Shown one piece after another: positions 1 through 9,600 of a stretch of DNA of 64,000 nucleotides; the first letter of the stretch is position 1; each line of letters opens with the position of its first letter. The position numbers and the translations under genes are program-made. Origin of the DNA: an uncultured Parabacteroides sp. (lineage in GTDB: Bacteria; Bacteroidota; Bacteroidia; Bacteroidales; Tannerellaceae); NCBI RefSeq assembly GCF_902493135.1, contig NZ_CABUOD010000003.1, forward strand, positions 106,556 to 170,555, written 5' to 3'. A model generated the notes under the pieces. The model did no database searches. It had not been told where the DNA came from and saw only the letters and a program-made list of their open reading frames with translations.

Positions 1-283
1 GATATGTTCCAGGATTTGAACTATATGGATTCCCGATCAGTTTAGAAGCATTGCTCAAATCTTCCCCCTGAGCTATCGACAATTTGCCCGTCTGACAGGT
101 CGTTACCGAAGAAGGAGCTCCATAACGACGTCCCCACTGGAACATGCTTCCGAATGTTTCGGGAAGATCAGCAAAATAGTTCTTCCCTGTTTGTATATCA
201 GTAATAAGACTGGTCGTTGCCCATTTCACACCACCGATTTCAATATATGGGATATCCATATTACCCATCAAACTCCTTTTCAT
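1..283 (-). CDS. Partial tail-tip protein, FISUMP-like start
   Basis: Incomplete: the gene runs off the left edge and only its N-terminal 94 residues are visible. The start ATG at 283 overlaps the TGA of the upstream gene in an ATGA junction, so translation is probably coupled. The reading begins MKRSLMGN and continues with a GGVKWAT segment and an FQWGR segment, a pattern seen in Bacteroidales cell-surface and phage proteins of the FISUMP type. It follows the tail-fibre genes, so a role in host binding is likely, but this is inferred from position and the motif only. Its leader resembles that of two neighbouring fibre genes. Confidence 0.6.
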   Translation of the reverse strand, partial: MKRSLMGNMDIPYIEIGGVKWATTSLITDIQTGKNYFADLPETFGSMFQWGRRYGAPSSVTTCQTGKLSIAQGEDLSNASKLIGNPYSSNPGTY

Positions 284-468
284 CTTATATCAGGAATAAT
301 CACTGTTGTTATACTATCGTTCCTCTCTACTATCGTACCTTCTTCGATCTTTGAGGTAGGCATGTAGTGAGGAATACTGATTGACTGCGCTGCCATGATG
401 AGAGCGCAGGATGCGACTGCTAACAAGGTCAGCAGGTCGGATTGGGTTGATTTGATTGTTGTTGTCAT
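280..468 (-). CDS. Small membrane protein in tail-fibre operon
   Basis: 62 residues, not recognised as a family. A short polar N-terminus is followed by one hydrophobic stretch (about residues 12-30, rich in L, A and I) and then a polar tail, so one membrane-spanning segment is likely. It sits between a LamG-like fibre gene and the partial tail-tip gene, with an ATGA overlap to the latter. Lysis or fibre-accessory roles are both possible. Confidence 0.5.
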   Translation of the reverse strand: MTTTIKSTQSDLLTLLAVASCALIMAAQSISIPHYMPTSKIEEGTIVERNDSITTVIIPDIR

Positions 469-478
469 ATTGTTTTAT

Positions 479-1150
479 TTACAAATCAAATGGTTTAATA
501 GGTGGGGTGAAGTCTGATGTCCAACGGGCTATATTACTTACTCGAAATTCGCTAATAAGTGCATTTGACCAACTTGCGTTATCTACAATGAAATTTCCAA
601 TTGTCATTTTATTAATTGGACATGTTATATTAAAGTAACTAACCTTCGTTGCATTTAATATACCATTCAACCAGAGATAGAATGTTCCATTTTTTCGGGT
701 CATAGCAAAATGAGTGTCTGTATTATTCGCACTTAGGGTCGTTGATTTAATTGCCTTATTAAACACTTCGGCTTCCGGTGTTGTCGAAGCAATCCACCAA
801 CTATTAGGGTTATCATCTTTATGCCTGGTAAGTATAAGAAAACCGTTGTCACTTCTATAATTGCTCCCAAAAATCGCTGGATAGTACGAATTATTACCTC
901 GTACCTTTATCCAAAAATCTACCGTGAAGTCACTATTCCCAGGATAATAATTAGACAATCCTTCTAAAGAAACATAGCCACCATTATTCACATCGAGAGC
1001 CTTTCCATATTTTCCACCATCAGAAAAAGTAGCATTATGATTTGTACAATATTTACCGGTTACTTCATCTCTTAATGATCCATCAAAATGCAACAAAAGC
1101 ATCGTATGCTCATCTGGTCTACTCTTACCATCCATCAAATTTCTTTTCAT
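479..1150 (-). CDS. LamG/concanavalin-fold tail fibre protein
   Basis: 223 residues. After an MKRNLMDG leader the sequence has LLLHFDGSLRDE, a core GYVSLEGL/FTVDFWIKV and later MTIGNF and ISEFRVSNIARW, the usual landmarks of LamG_3/concanavalin-like jelly-roll domains that bind glycans. The domain fills nearly the whole protein. It is the third of a run of small fibre genes, overlapping the next gene upstream by four bases. Likely role: carbohydrate binding at the tail tip during adsorption to capsular polysaccharide. The partner sugar cannot be told from sequence. Confidence 0.75.
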   Translation of the reverse strand: MKRNLMDGKSRPDEHTMLLLHFDGSLRDEVTGKYCTNHNATFSDGGKYGKALDVNNGGYVSLEGLSNYYPGNSDFTVDFWIKVRGNNSYYPAIFGSNYRSDNGFLILTRHKDDNPNSWWIASTTPEAEVFNKAIKSTTLSANNTDTHFAMTRKNGTFYLWLNGILNATKVSYFNITCPINKMTIGNFIVDNASWSNALISEFRVSNIARWTSDFTPPIKPFDL

Positions 1151-1848
1151 ACGCCCAAATCCAAATTAAGTTCAAATGTGAGAAAATGCGGATAGTTCGC
1201 CTTTACGTCGATAGCCTCTATTTCTTCGACGGTAGTAGCTGCCAGAGTTGCGTTCTTATTTATTTGCATAAGATCGTATGTATCAGTTGCATATATTTCC
1301 AAGCGGGGAATCCTATCAATAGCCCATCCAATAGGCACTTCCACTTCCTGTGACGGTTCGTCAATAGTCCAGAACTTTCTTGTCGTATCGCCCCGTCCTT
1401 GAAATGCCGGTAGTGTCGTATTCAACATTGTAGTACGGAGGCTTCTATCCATCCATAGGGTGTAGTTCGCAACTTCCTCTGTCAACTGATCTCCGGCATC
1501 ATTCATGAGAATATTACCGTTTTCATCACGTTGGTATCGGATAACAGATACGAAAAACTTTTCGCTAAACCTGTCTTGCGCTTCGATTTCAGCCAGCTTC
1601 GCTTGCCGGGCGATAACAAGTGCATCCGGTTCGGGCACAGGTTCAGGTTCCGGGGAAGAAGGGATTTCCATGTTCCAAACCTGCAACGGGGTTGCGTCCG
1701 GGTTCGCCTTGTGAAAGGCGATCTGATCGTCGTTAAGTAGCAGGAATGCGCCGTTGTCGTAATCCTCTAACGTTGTCCCTACATTGTAGGTGTCTCCTAA
1801 TAGAACTTCGCTAAAATAGAAGCCGAGTTGTTTTTTAATGTATAGCAT
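1147..1848 (-). CDS. Tail-fibre-associated protein with proline-rich hinge
   Basis: 233 residues, not assigned to a named family. The N-terminal third has a short domain with YNVGTTLEDYDNGAF, then a PEPEPVPEPD hinge near residues 66-77, then a helical ARQAKLAEIEAQDR segment and a mixed C-terminal domain. Length and position resemble fibre-assembly or fibre-tip accessory proteins of Bacteroidales phages. ATGA overlap with the LamG gene indicates coupled expression. Confidence 0.5.
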   Translation of the reverse strand: MLYIKKQLGFYFSEVLLGDTYNVGTTLEDYDNGAFLLLNDDQIAFHKANPDATPLQVWNMEIPSSPEPEPVPEPDALVIARQAKLAEIEAQDRFSEKFFVSVIRYQRDENGNILMNDAGDQLTEEVANYTLWMDRSLRTTMLNTTLPAFQGRGDTTRKFWTIDEPSQEVEVPIGWAIDRIPRLEIYATDTYDLMQINKNATLAATTVEEIEAIDVKANYPHFLTFELNLDLGV

Positions 1849-1856
1849 AATGTTTT

Positions 1857-2555
1857 TTATTTATATTTCATATAGCGAAGAATCACTATTCCGGAACCTC
1901 CTTTTGTGGGCAGACCTGTCGAGACGCCTTGTTTGTTACTCCGTCCTCCATTCCCGCCGTTCCCTGTATTTATTTCGCCGTCGATACTCTGATAGTTGTC
2001 ATTCCCGCCATTTCCACCGTTTGAATATATTATGTCATTGAACGGGCACTTAGTGGTACTGCCTTGGCCTCTTCCGCCAAGTGCATCATAATAATTCGTT
2101 CCGTTTCCTCCATTTTTCCCCCCATTTCGATATGGACCACCACCGCCGGATCCGCCATCTCCGCCATATCCCATATTGGGATCAGTCCAATCTCCTTTGC
2201 GACACGTTCCACCCTTACCTCCGGCCGCGGAATAAGCGCCATTGATTATATAAGATGACTCCCCATCCATTCCTTTACCATACAATGTGTCGGATTGTAT
2301 TCCTTGACCAATTTGTATATGTATTGTTTCGCCGGGTCGTACCGGTATTTTTTCGTATAATTCAGTGTAGCCACCGCCTCCTCCCGTTCCGGGATAATAG
2401 GTCCCTCCGCTTGATCCGCCTCCTCCCGCTCCGACCACAAATGCGTCGATTGATTTGCATCCGCCCGGAACGGTCCATTCGGTAGTGTTTTTTATCTCTT
2501 CGACGACTTCCACCAATTCCCTCTCTATTTTAATCAGACCTCTTTTCATCTGCAA
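1857..2555 (-). CDS. Glycine-rich tail fibre tip
   Basis: 232 residues, with long glycine-dominated tracts from about residue 45 to 220 and ending GGSGIVILRY, the usual end of the Gly_rich domain in phage adhesins. Such poly-glycine sandwiches form receptor-binding tips (T-even gp38 is the best-known analogue). The N-terminus MKRGLIKIERELVEVVEEI is a short leader plus helix that could dock onto the preceding fibre. The first two codons (MQ) may not be used; the ATG at 2549 gives MKRGL, matching the leaders of two neighbouring genes. Confidence 0.7.
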   Translation of the reverse strand: MQMKRGLIKIERELVEVVEEIKNTTEWTVPGGCKSIDAFVVGAGGGGSSGGTYYPGTGGGGGYTELYEKIPVRPGETIHIQIGQGIQSDTLYGKGMDGESSYIINGAYSAAGGKGGTCRKGDWTDPNMGYGGDGGSGGGGPYRNGGKNGGNGTNYYDALGGRGQGSTTKCPFNDIIYSNGGNGGNDNYQSIDGEINTGNGGNGGRSNKQGVSTGLPTKGGSGIVILRYMKYK

Positions 2556-2570
2556 CTTCCTCCCGTTTGA

Positions 2571-3548
2571 TTAATTCCCTTTACTCAACACCACATAAGT
2601 ACCATGCACATACCTGACCGAAATAGATGCTATCTTGCCACCCACTATGGTTATGCTTTCTTCATCGCACTGCCAGCCGGAAGCATTCGGCAATGCTTGA
2701 GTGATGTCAACAGGGCCGTTATTCCATATGTCGATCATGCACTCCCAGCCCTCATAAGGAGTAGAAGCAAACGACAAGGCGCTGGCTGCTGATAGCGTTA
2801 CCTTGATCGAATAGTTGGCTATCGAAAGGCCGGTCAACGTTGTAGCCACAGTGACATCCTTGAACCGCAAAGAGTCCGCTACTTTTGCCTGTTCCTCATT
2901 ACTATAATTATTGTCGGTATGGACATAATCAGCGTCTTTGACCGTATGGTCGTCGTTCTGAAGCTGGGATAGCTTTGTCGGAATCGCCTGCCGGATGTTC
3001 GCTATACTTTGGTTCAAGCCGGCGATGATACCGGCCAACGTTTGTGAATCTTCTACATTTGCAAGAAATGCGATGATCTCGTTAAACGATTCGATCGCAA
3101 CGGAGACATTGCCGGAGACAAGCCCATTTATTTGATTCTGCAAGGCGGTCAGCGCGTCGCGAATAGACGTGTCATCGTAACTCGCCCCGTCCCGGCCACG
3201 CAAATTCGGCGTATCAAAACTGCCGGAAGCATAAGTGAACGTCAGGACATAGGTAGTCGCGTTATTCGTCTTAACGGTTACCTGCACATCCGTCGGCACA
3301 GCTTTATGGGACGTCTTGGCATACTCATCCGTTGACGGATCATATATTTCCCAGAATCCATCCTCTGTGATTCGGGAGGGCTTGCCGTCTATCCCGTGAT
3401 AAGACAGGTCTGCGTATTCCTTCACGCCGTCACCGATCTTGTATTTCCCAGTATCGGTTTCCAGCACCATTTCGCGCTCGCTGATAACAGGATTGGCCAA
3501 TAACCAGTTTGCCTTTGCGTCGCCTCGTAATTGTATCTTTACTGCCAT
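2571..3548 (-). CDS. Tail fibre with Mtd-like N-terminal domain
   Basis: 325 residues. The N-terminus (MAVKIQLRGDAKANWL, VLETDTGKYKIGDGVKEYADL) is the signature of the major-tropism-determinant/phage fibre N-terminal domain that anchors fibres to the baseplate. A central helical part (about residues 125-215) could trimerise, and the C-terminal 90 residues form a compact beta-rich domain with GWECMIDIWNNGP. No reverse transcriptase or template repeat is seen nearby, so there is no sign of a diversity-generating retroelement in this window despite the Mtd-like start. Confidence 0.7.
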   Translation of the reverse strand: MAVKIQLRGDAKANWLLANPVISEREMVLETDTGKYKIGDGVKEYADLSYHGIDGKPSRITEDGFWEIYDPSTDEYAKTSHKAVPTDVQVTVKTNNATTYVLTFTYASGSFDTPNLRGRDGASYDDTSIRDALTALQNQINGLVSGNVSVAIESFNEIIAFLANVEDSQTLAGIIAGLNQSIANIRQAIPTKLSQLQNDDHTVKDADYVHTDNNYSNEEQAKVADSLRFKDVTVATTLTGLSIANYSIKVTLSAASALSFASTPYEGWECMIDIWNNGPVDITQALPNASGWQCDEESITIVGGKIASISVRYVHGTYVVLSKGN

Positions 3549-3559
3549 ATTGCTATAAT

Positions 3560-5338
3560 TTAATCGTTTGCATTACCGCCATCCATAACCAAAGAGCCGC
3601 CGTAGACGGTAAAAGCCGTTCCACCGTCCATGTTGCCGGCCGAGTTCACTTCCGACCAAGCCCCGTCCTTACGCCCGTAGGTCTTACCATCTTTGGGGGC
3701 TTCGGGAAAGTTATCAGGTACAACATATTCGACAAATGCACCTTCTGTACTATTATTGGTTGTGGGAACGAACAGATACATCTTTCCCGCAACCAGCCCT
3801 GTGCCCAATGCGGAAACGTTACCTGTTCCGGGATTACCTCTCGGAATAGTAAGATTCAACAAATATTTTTCCCGCCCCTCTTCCGTTTGTCCGTTTGGGA
3901 TAACCTCCACTGAAACATTCGTACCCGGTAATCCGGTTGTTATTGTTCCAGTTTGGATGATCGGTGTGAATCCTTGTGGACCACGCCGAAGGACAAAGTT
4001 CAATTTATACAAGGGGTTACCGTCCGGATCCGTCCCGTTCTCCGAGAGAGTGACATTCATAGCATCACCTTCCGTCACCGTCCCGACCGTAAAGCCGGGT
4101 GTTTTGCCGGTGAACCCGATCGCGCCGGACATATCCACCAGGTACTCGAATGAAACTGCGCCGCGGACATACAGCTTGGCGTTGTCGGGTTTCTCGACAT
4201 CATTTGTATTGATCAGGACGAACTTGCCTTCCGGGACATTGGCGAGGTCGGCATTCATTGCTGCAATAGACGCATAGGTGCGATACACGCTGAATCCTTC
4301 CGGACGGAGTATCGTATCTGTCTTTTTATATGCTCCTGTCACGTAATCCCATGTGTAGACATGATAATCTGATCCGATATATCCGGGATGGTCGGAGACG
4401 GATTTCGCGTTGGTGGTAGCCTCTATAGCTCCTTGCTTTGCCGTATTCGTGTCAAGGATGGCCTGTGCCGTATCTTTCTCACGTTTCTCCTCTTGCTTTT
4501 GGCGGACAAGCTCGGCATCCTTACGCGCTTGTTCGGCTATCTTGTCGGCTTCGGATTGCTCTATGCGCTTGGCTTCGTCATCCTTTCGTTTCTGTTCGGC
4601 AGCTTCAACGGCCAGATTGGTATCGTTGGCCTTTTTCGCGGCAGCAAGGGCTGATTCTGTTGCCGTGCCGGCATCCGTCTTGATTTGGCCAAACTCTTCC
4701 TTACGCTTTAACTCGTCATTCTGCCGTGCCTGCTCTTTTGCCTGCCACTGCGTATAGCTGTTCTCCCGGACTCCTTCCTGTTCTTCGACAGTCGCCTCCA
4801 ACTGGCGAAGGTCTGTTTTAAGAGTATTTGCTTCTCCGGTGATTACATCCATTTCCTCACGAACCTCTTTTGCTGCATCGGTAGCCGGTTTCATAAGTTC
4901 GGCCTTATCAGTCTCTGTCAGATCAGAAAAATGCAGTTTCAATCGATCCACTTCTGCTGGCGTCAGATCGGAAAACTTCATTTTCAGTTCTTCACGGTCG
5001 AAAATATCCACGTATGCACTATCCGGCTCACTTTCGTACTTCATTTGAAGCGTACCGTTCAACTTTCGAAAGATAGGCTTTTCTCCTTTTGGCCCACGAA
5101 TTTTCTCAATTTCCAACAGATTCTGCCAAGCACCATTAGCTCCTTGTTTCCAAAGGATGTATTTATCGTTTATCCCTAAAAACGCACTAAAGCCGGGATC
5201 GCCCTGTTTCCCTTTCATTGCAGAGGGCAAAGCACGCTTAGGCCTTCCACCCTGAATGATCAGGATCATATCATTATCGGTTATTGTTCCGGCTGCCGGA
5301 AGCAAATTAGCCCTGATTATTTCAAATTCTTCTGCCAT
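3560..5338 (-). CDS. Baseplate/tail fibre with coiled coil and collagen-like motifs
   Basis: 592 residues. Short collagen-like triplets occur near the start (GKQGDPG, GPKGEK) and again around residues 455-505 (RGPQG, RGNPG). Residues about 140-300 form a long charged coiled coil rich in E, K, R, Q and A. The C-terminal end has GKTYGRKDGAWSEV, a common fibre-tip motif. This arrangement suits a trimeric fibre shaft joining the distal tail ring to the receptor-binding proteins encoded next. It starts one base after the end of the distal tail gene. Confidence 0.7.
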   Translation of the reverse strand: MAEEFEIIRANLLPAAGTITDNDMILIIQGGRPKRALPSAMKGKQGDPGFSAFLGINDKYILWKQGANGAWQNLLEIEKIRGPKGEKPIFRKLNGTLQMKYESEPDSAYVDIFDREELKMKFSDLTPAEVDRLKLHFSDLTETDKAELMKPATDAAKEVREEMDVITGEANTLKTDLRQLEATVEEQEGVRENSYTQWQAKEQARQNDELKRKEEFGQIKTDAGTATESALAAAKKANDTNLAVEAAEQKRKDDEAKRIEQSEADKIAEQARKDAELVRQKQEEKREKDTAQAILDTNTAKQGAIEATTNAKSVSDHPGYIGSDYHVYTWDYVTGAYKKTDTILRPEGFSVYRTYASIAAMNADLANVPEGKFVLINTNDVEKPDNAKLYVRGAVSFEYLVDMSGAIGFTGKTPGFTVGTVTEGDAMNVTLSENGTDPDGNPLYKLNFVLRRGPQGFTPIIQTGTITTGLPGTNVSVEVIPNGQTEEGREKYLLNLTIPRGNPGTGNVSALGTGLVAGKMYLFVPTTNNSTEGAFVEYVVPDNFPEAPKDGKTYGRKDGAWSEVNSAGNMDGGTAFTVYGGSLVMDGGNAND

Positions 5339-5339
5339 A

Positions 5340-6263
5340 TCAATTGAAAACTATTATTTTACCTTGCTCATCTGCCAGTAACCCCAAATCCGGATCTTTC
5401 AGCACACGGTAACGAACATCACCGCCGGCATCTATCCAACTCACTACAGGAGCGACAACAGAAATAGTGAACCTTACGCCAATCCGGTTCTCCCGCCAAA
5501 TCTCCACTGAGAAAGAAGGGCAATCCGTATAGTACACCTGAATGATACCATCCAACGTCTTAATATATAATTCCTGATTTCCTACACCGGCTATCTGGCT
5601 AAAGAACGCCCGGTAGTTGTTCAAAAACTCCTCCACACTGCCGGCCAACATCCAAAGGGACAGTTTTATTTCCCGATGCTGGGTTTTGACCGTCGAAAGG
5701 TCTACCGTCCGGCCATCAGTGAACGGCGTCTTAACCGCCGGATATTTCAAGATGTCCTCCTGGTTGTCATCCGATCCTATACCGAAGTCTGCAAAGTCTA
5801 TCCCATTGATCGCATACTGCCCGCGAAGCCCGATACCGCCGGCCGGAGTTGCCGGATAAATTGCGTGGTCGTCTTCCGTAAAGGACAGCTCGAATGATGA
5901 CAGGTTCTCTCCGGCATTAAATGGGATGAACTTGTCATAGGAGATTCCGGCATTGAACCGCAAACGATTGGTCATGCCGGGAATAAGATCAAATTCCCGA
6001 TAGCCTGGAGCGGACAGATCTGCAACAAACTTCCTATACCCGGACCAGAACTGTTCAAGCGTTTCTGCCTTCATGAGGAATTTCAACTTGACAGTTTTAG
6101 GTTCGAACTCCACAACCGACAGATCGGGATCGATCCCATCGACTTCCGCCCAGTTGTTATATTTGACCGCCTTACGTTTGGGGTATTTCAGAAGATCATC
6201 AAAAGAACCTTCCAATAACTTACATCCCCATTCGGTATATATGTCTTTTCCGTCTATTGTCAT
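5340..6263 (-). CDS. Distal tail protein (Dit-like)
   Basis: 307 residues. Position directly after the tape measure and one small gene, the IDPDLSVVEFEPKTVKLKFLM region, and two similar halves (each with a LEQFWSGYRKFVADLS- or VEEFLNNYRAFFSQIA-like helix) fit a ring-forming distal tail protein of Bacteroidales siphoviruses. The internal duplication is visible by eye. Its start overlaps the end of the upstream gene by four bases. Function is inferred mostly from gene order. Confidence 0.6.
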   Translation of the reverse strand: MTIDGKDIYTEWGCKLLEGSFDDLLKYPKRKAVKYNNWAEVDGIDPDLSVVEFEPKTVKLKFLMKAETLEQFWSGYRKFVADLSAPGYREFDLIPGMTNRLRFNAGISYDKFIPFNAGENLSSFELSFTEDDHAIYPATPAGGIGLRGQYAINGIDFADFGIGSDDNQEDILKYPAVKTPFTDGRTVDLSTVKTQHREIKLSLWMLAGSVEEFLNNYRAFFSQIAGVGNQELYIKTLDGIIQVYYTDCPSFSVEIWRENRIGVRFTISVVAPVVSWIDAGGDVRYRVLKDPDLGLLADEQGKIIVFN

Positions 6264-6670
6264 AATACACGTGCTGTATGGTCTTTATGAGTTATCGTTT
6301 TACCTCCCGCGTTCTTTACGAACACCACGGCATAGTTACTCGCATGGATCTCGGCTTCCGCCCCGTGCATCAGGATCACGTTGTAGCGGCCGATCGTATC
6401 AAAATGAAGGATTGCCTTGGAACCGGCCAGAAATACCTTTGCCGGATTCGTCAGTTCCACATCTGTCTCGATATAGATTCCCATGTTTTCAGCCTTTACA
6501 CCTCGGAACTCCCGTAATTGTTCCATAGACGGGAAATTGTTCTTCGTGCAGAACTCCGTACCCTGCGGTGTCAGCAGAAGGCGCATAAGCTCTTCTTTAC
6601 TTTCTGTGCCATGCAACAACCGACAGGCACCCAACCGGTTTGCTATTTCAAAAAACTCTTTGTCCATCAT
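6260..6670 (-). CDS. Small tail-associated protein
   Basis: 136 residues, not a family I can name. The first half is helical (ELMRLLLTPQGTEF), and the second half is a beta-rich block with repeated V/I-x-A patterns, suggestive of a short beta-helix. It lies between tape measure and distal tail genes with overlap to the latter, a conserved place for small tail-tip genes in Bacteroides prophages. Confidence 0.5.
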   Translation of the reverse strand: MMDKEFFEIANRLGACRLLHGTESKEELMRLLLTPQGTEFCTKNNFPSMEQLREFRGVKAENMGIYIETDVELTNPAKVFLAGSKAILHFDTIGRYNVILMHGAEAEIHASNYAVVFVKNAGGKTITHKDHTARVL

Positions 6671-6671
6671 G

Positions 6672-9600
6672 TTACATTTTTACTTTTACGTTAATAGTAC
6701 CTTCCAGGGCATCAACCGTGCCTCTAGTGTTTTCCGATATCTTACCGGCAACCTCTTTGATCTCTCTCGTATTCTCGGCGATCCGATCGGTATTCTTTTC
6801 CACTTTATCTGATAGTTCGCGGATGGCCTTCACATCTTCCCAGCCTTTGGACTGCATATCATAGATCAGCCTCATTTGTTCACGGATCGGTTGCATACCG
6901 CCACGGATATCTTCCAACAGGACACGGACGGCCCCGGTCTGACCGGCCAATAGGTCGATGCTTTCTTGGGAGGCTTTGGCATACGCGCCTTTCAGGGAAT
7001 TTTCAGAAACTTCTTCTTTCTCCGGCTCTTCCACCTTATCTTTCATCAAGCTATCAGCCCAACCGAACTGCCTGTCAATCTCCTTTTGCAGTTCTTCCGC
7101 CATGTTATAGATATAATCCTGTTCCCAACCGGAAAGGACATTGTCAGCATAGAACTCCTTCAGCTTGTCACGGATCTTTTCCATTGCACCGGAAGATTCC
7201 GTTGCAGCCTTGATGGATTCTGTAACCATTTGGCGCATCATCTTTTTGACAGTATCCTTTGCCGATTCTGCCCGGTCTTCACCGGAAGCCCATGCTTCGG
7301 CTTGTGCGTTAGCGAAGTTGTCAATGGCGGATTTCAGGTCTTCACCGAAGATAGCGTCCACGGCCTTCTCCTTGTTGTCCGCTATGACGTCGTTGATTTC
7401 CTCGATTTGTTCCTGCCACTCCTTGATACGGCTGTCATCAGTTTTTTTCTTTTTCTGTTCCTCTCTGATCTGTTGCTGGATTAGAACTTTCTGTTGCTCC
7501 AGTAGCTTGTTGTTCTGCTCGATCATTTTGGAAGCATCCTTTGAATAGGCCTTCTCGATTGACTTTTCCAACTTACCGTAGGATTTATCCAATGTGTCGA
7601 TCTGATCCTGCAGCCGCTGGATACGTTTCTCGTTCTTCTTGTCATGGATCTTGGCGATGGCACCAGCCAAAGAGGTAACTACGCCAATGGCAGCACCGGC
7701 AGACGCACCGATCGGTCCGAACATGGAACCGGCTTTAGCACCGTTCATTGCAGAACTTACAGTGTCCATAGCCACGCTGAAACCTTCAGCTATCCCACCG
7801 AATACACCACCGAACGAATCTCCGAACTTCGAAAACGTATCAGAAAGGAATTGCCCGGCCTGCATGATCTCATTCATGCCCTCCTCTATCTCAGCCAAAC
7901 CTTCTTTTAACTTCCTGGCATCACTTTCTGAGGCAAATACTTTTTTCAGGCCATTTGATACTTTATTAAAAGAGGTTTCCATTTGGTCGGCTTCACGGCG
8001 GACGTTGGCTATTTCATCTTTGATGGCCTTCAACTGATCCGGTGACTTGCGAAGCACATCAAACTGTTCTTTGGTAATACCGAATGAATTATCAGATGAA
8101 TATTCCCCTCTTTCAAGAAAAGACAAGAATTTTTCCGCTTCATCCGCAATGGCACGAATAGAGGAGATATTCTTTTTACTCATATCATCAAACAGCCGGG
8201 TGATGATGGAGGTGCTCTTTTGGGCTTCATTATCCACGTCTGCCAGTTCCTTCTTCATACCTTCTGCAAGGGAAAGCCGTTCTCCTTCCGTAGTAGCCTT
8301 TGCTATCTTCTCATTATAAAGTTCCGTGATAGCCTGACGCTTTTCCAAATATGAACCATATTCTTTCAGGTATTCGTTCATGGCGCGTTCTTCTGCTTCA
8401 ATCTGCTCATGGGTAACATCAGATGTCGCATTTCCTAATTTGGCCCCGGCATTGACTTTTGCCATTCGAATCTCAACTACCTGTTCTTGTGTCAACTTTC
8501 CGCCTTGTGCCTCCTTCCATTCCTGTTCTTTAGCGAGTATGGCAGTTATTTCCTTATCGTAGTCAAGATTTATCTGGGCTATCTTCTTTTCTGAACCATC
8601 CTTCATTTGGTTGATCTCGGATTGCTGGTTCTGGAGACGGAGGTCGAGCAATTCTTTATAGATCGCCTTTTGCTTTTCGAGTTGTTTTTTCTGCTCATCC
8701 TCCATTTTTTTATCAGATGCTTTATCTTTCCCGGTAAGTGTAGACATGGCATCTTCGGCAGCCTTCAACTCTTTCGTTTTTTCTTCGATGGTATCTTGGA
8801 CGGTCTTACCGGCTTCAGCGGTTGTCTTCCCTGATCGCAGATCGGATAGTTCTTGCTTGAGAGTAACTATTTTCTCGGTAACTGCTTTTATTTCTTCAGA
8901 TATGGAAGATAACTCTTTTTGGGTTCCATTCTTCTTCCCTTCATCTTCACTATTACCGGATCCGTCTTCAATACCAAATTTCACACGTGCTTTCTTGTCT
9001 GCTTCCTCTGTAGCTTTCTGTGCTTCACGGATATTATTTATATAGCCATGTAAAGATTGAGCCCAAATGCCATACATATTACTAACGACATTATTCAAAT
9101 GACTTGGTATTTCTTCACCGACCATCAAAGCATTCTTGATTTCAGTATAATGCTTTGCACCGAGTTCATCACCCCATTTCCCGACCAGCTTATCGTACAT
9201 CTCGTTTAGATTGTCAGACATTACATCGTCAAGGGCTGTGCTTTGTTCCTGCTTGAATTTTTCATATTGTCGAGCATCGAATGACCGTTGGATGGATTTG
9301 GTCAAGTTTTGGTATGTCTCATCCAGCAGACCGACCTTGTCGATCTCGTCTTTCAGGTTCTTGTCATACTGCCCGTATTTTGAGACAATCACGTCTCTTA
9401 TCCTATTATACTCTTTCGTCCCTTTCGTGGTAGCAGACAATTCGCCTTTCAGCTTTGCCAATTCACGTTGATCAGACAAGGCGGCCTTATTCGACTCCTT
9501 GATAGCGTCATTCAGTCGGTTATTGGCTTTTTCCATAGCCGTCTCAGCTGTGACTACCTTGTAAATAGCCAATGACATTCCAGCGATTGCGGCAGCTGCG

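Noticed and set aside
2571..3548. Diversity-generating retroelement suggested by the Mtd-like fibre
   Set aside because: No reverse transcriptase, template repeat or variable-repeat pair was found in the window.
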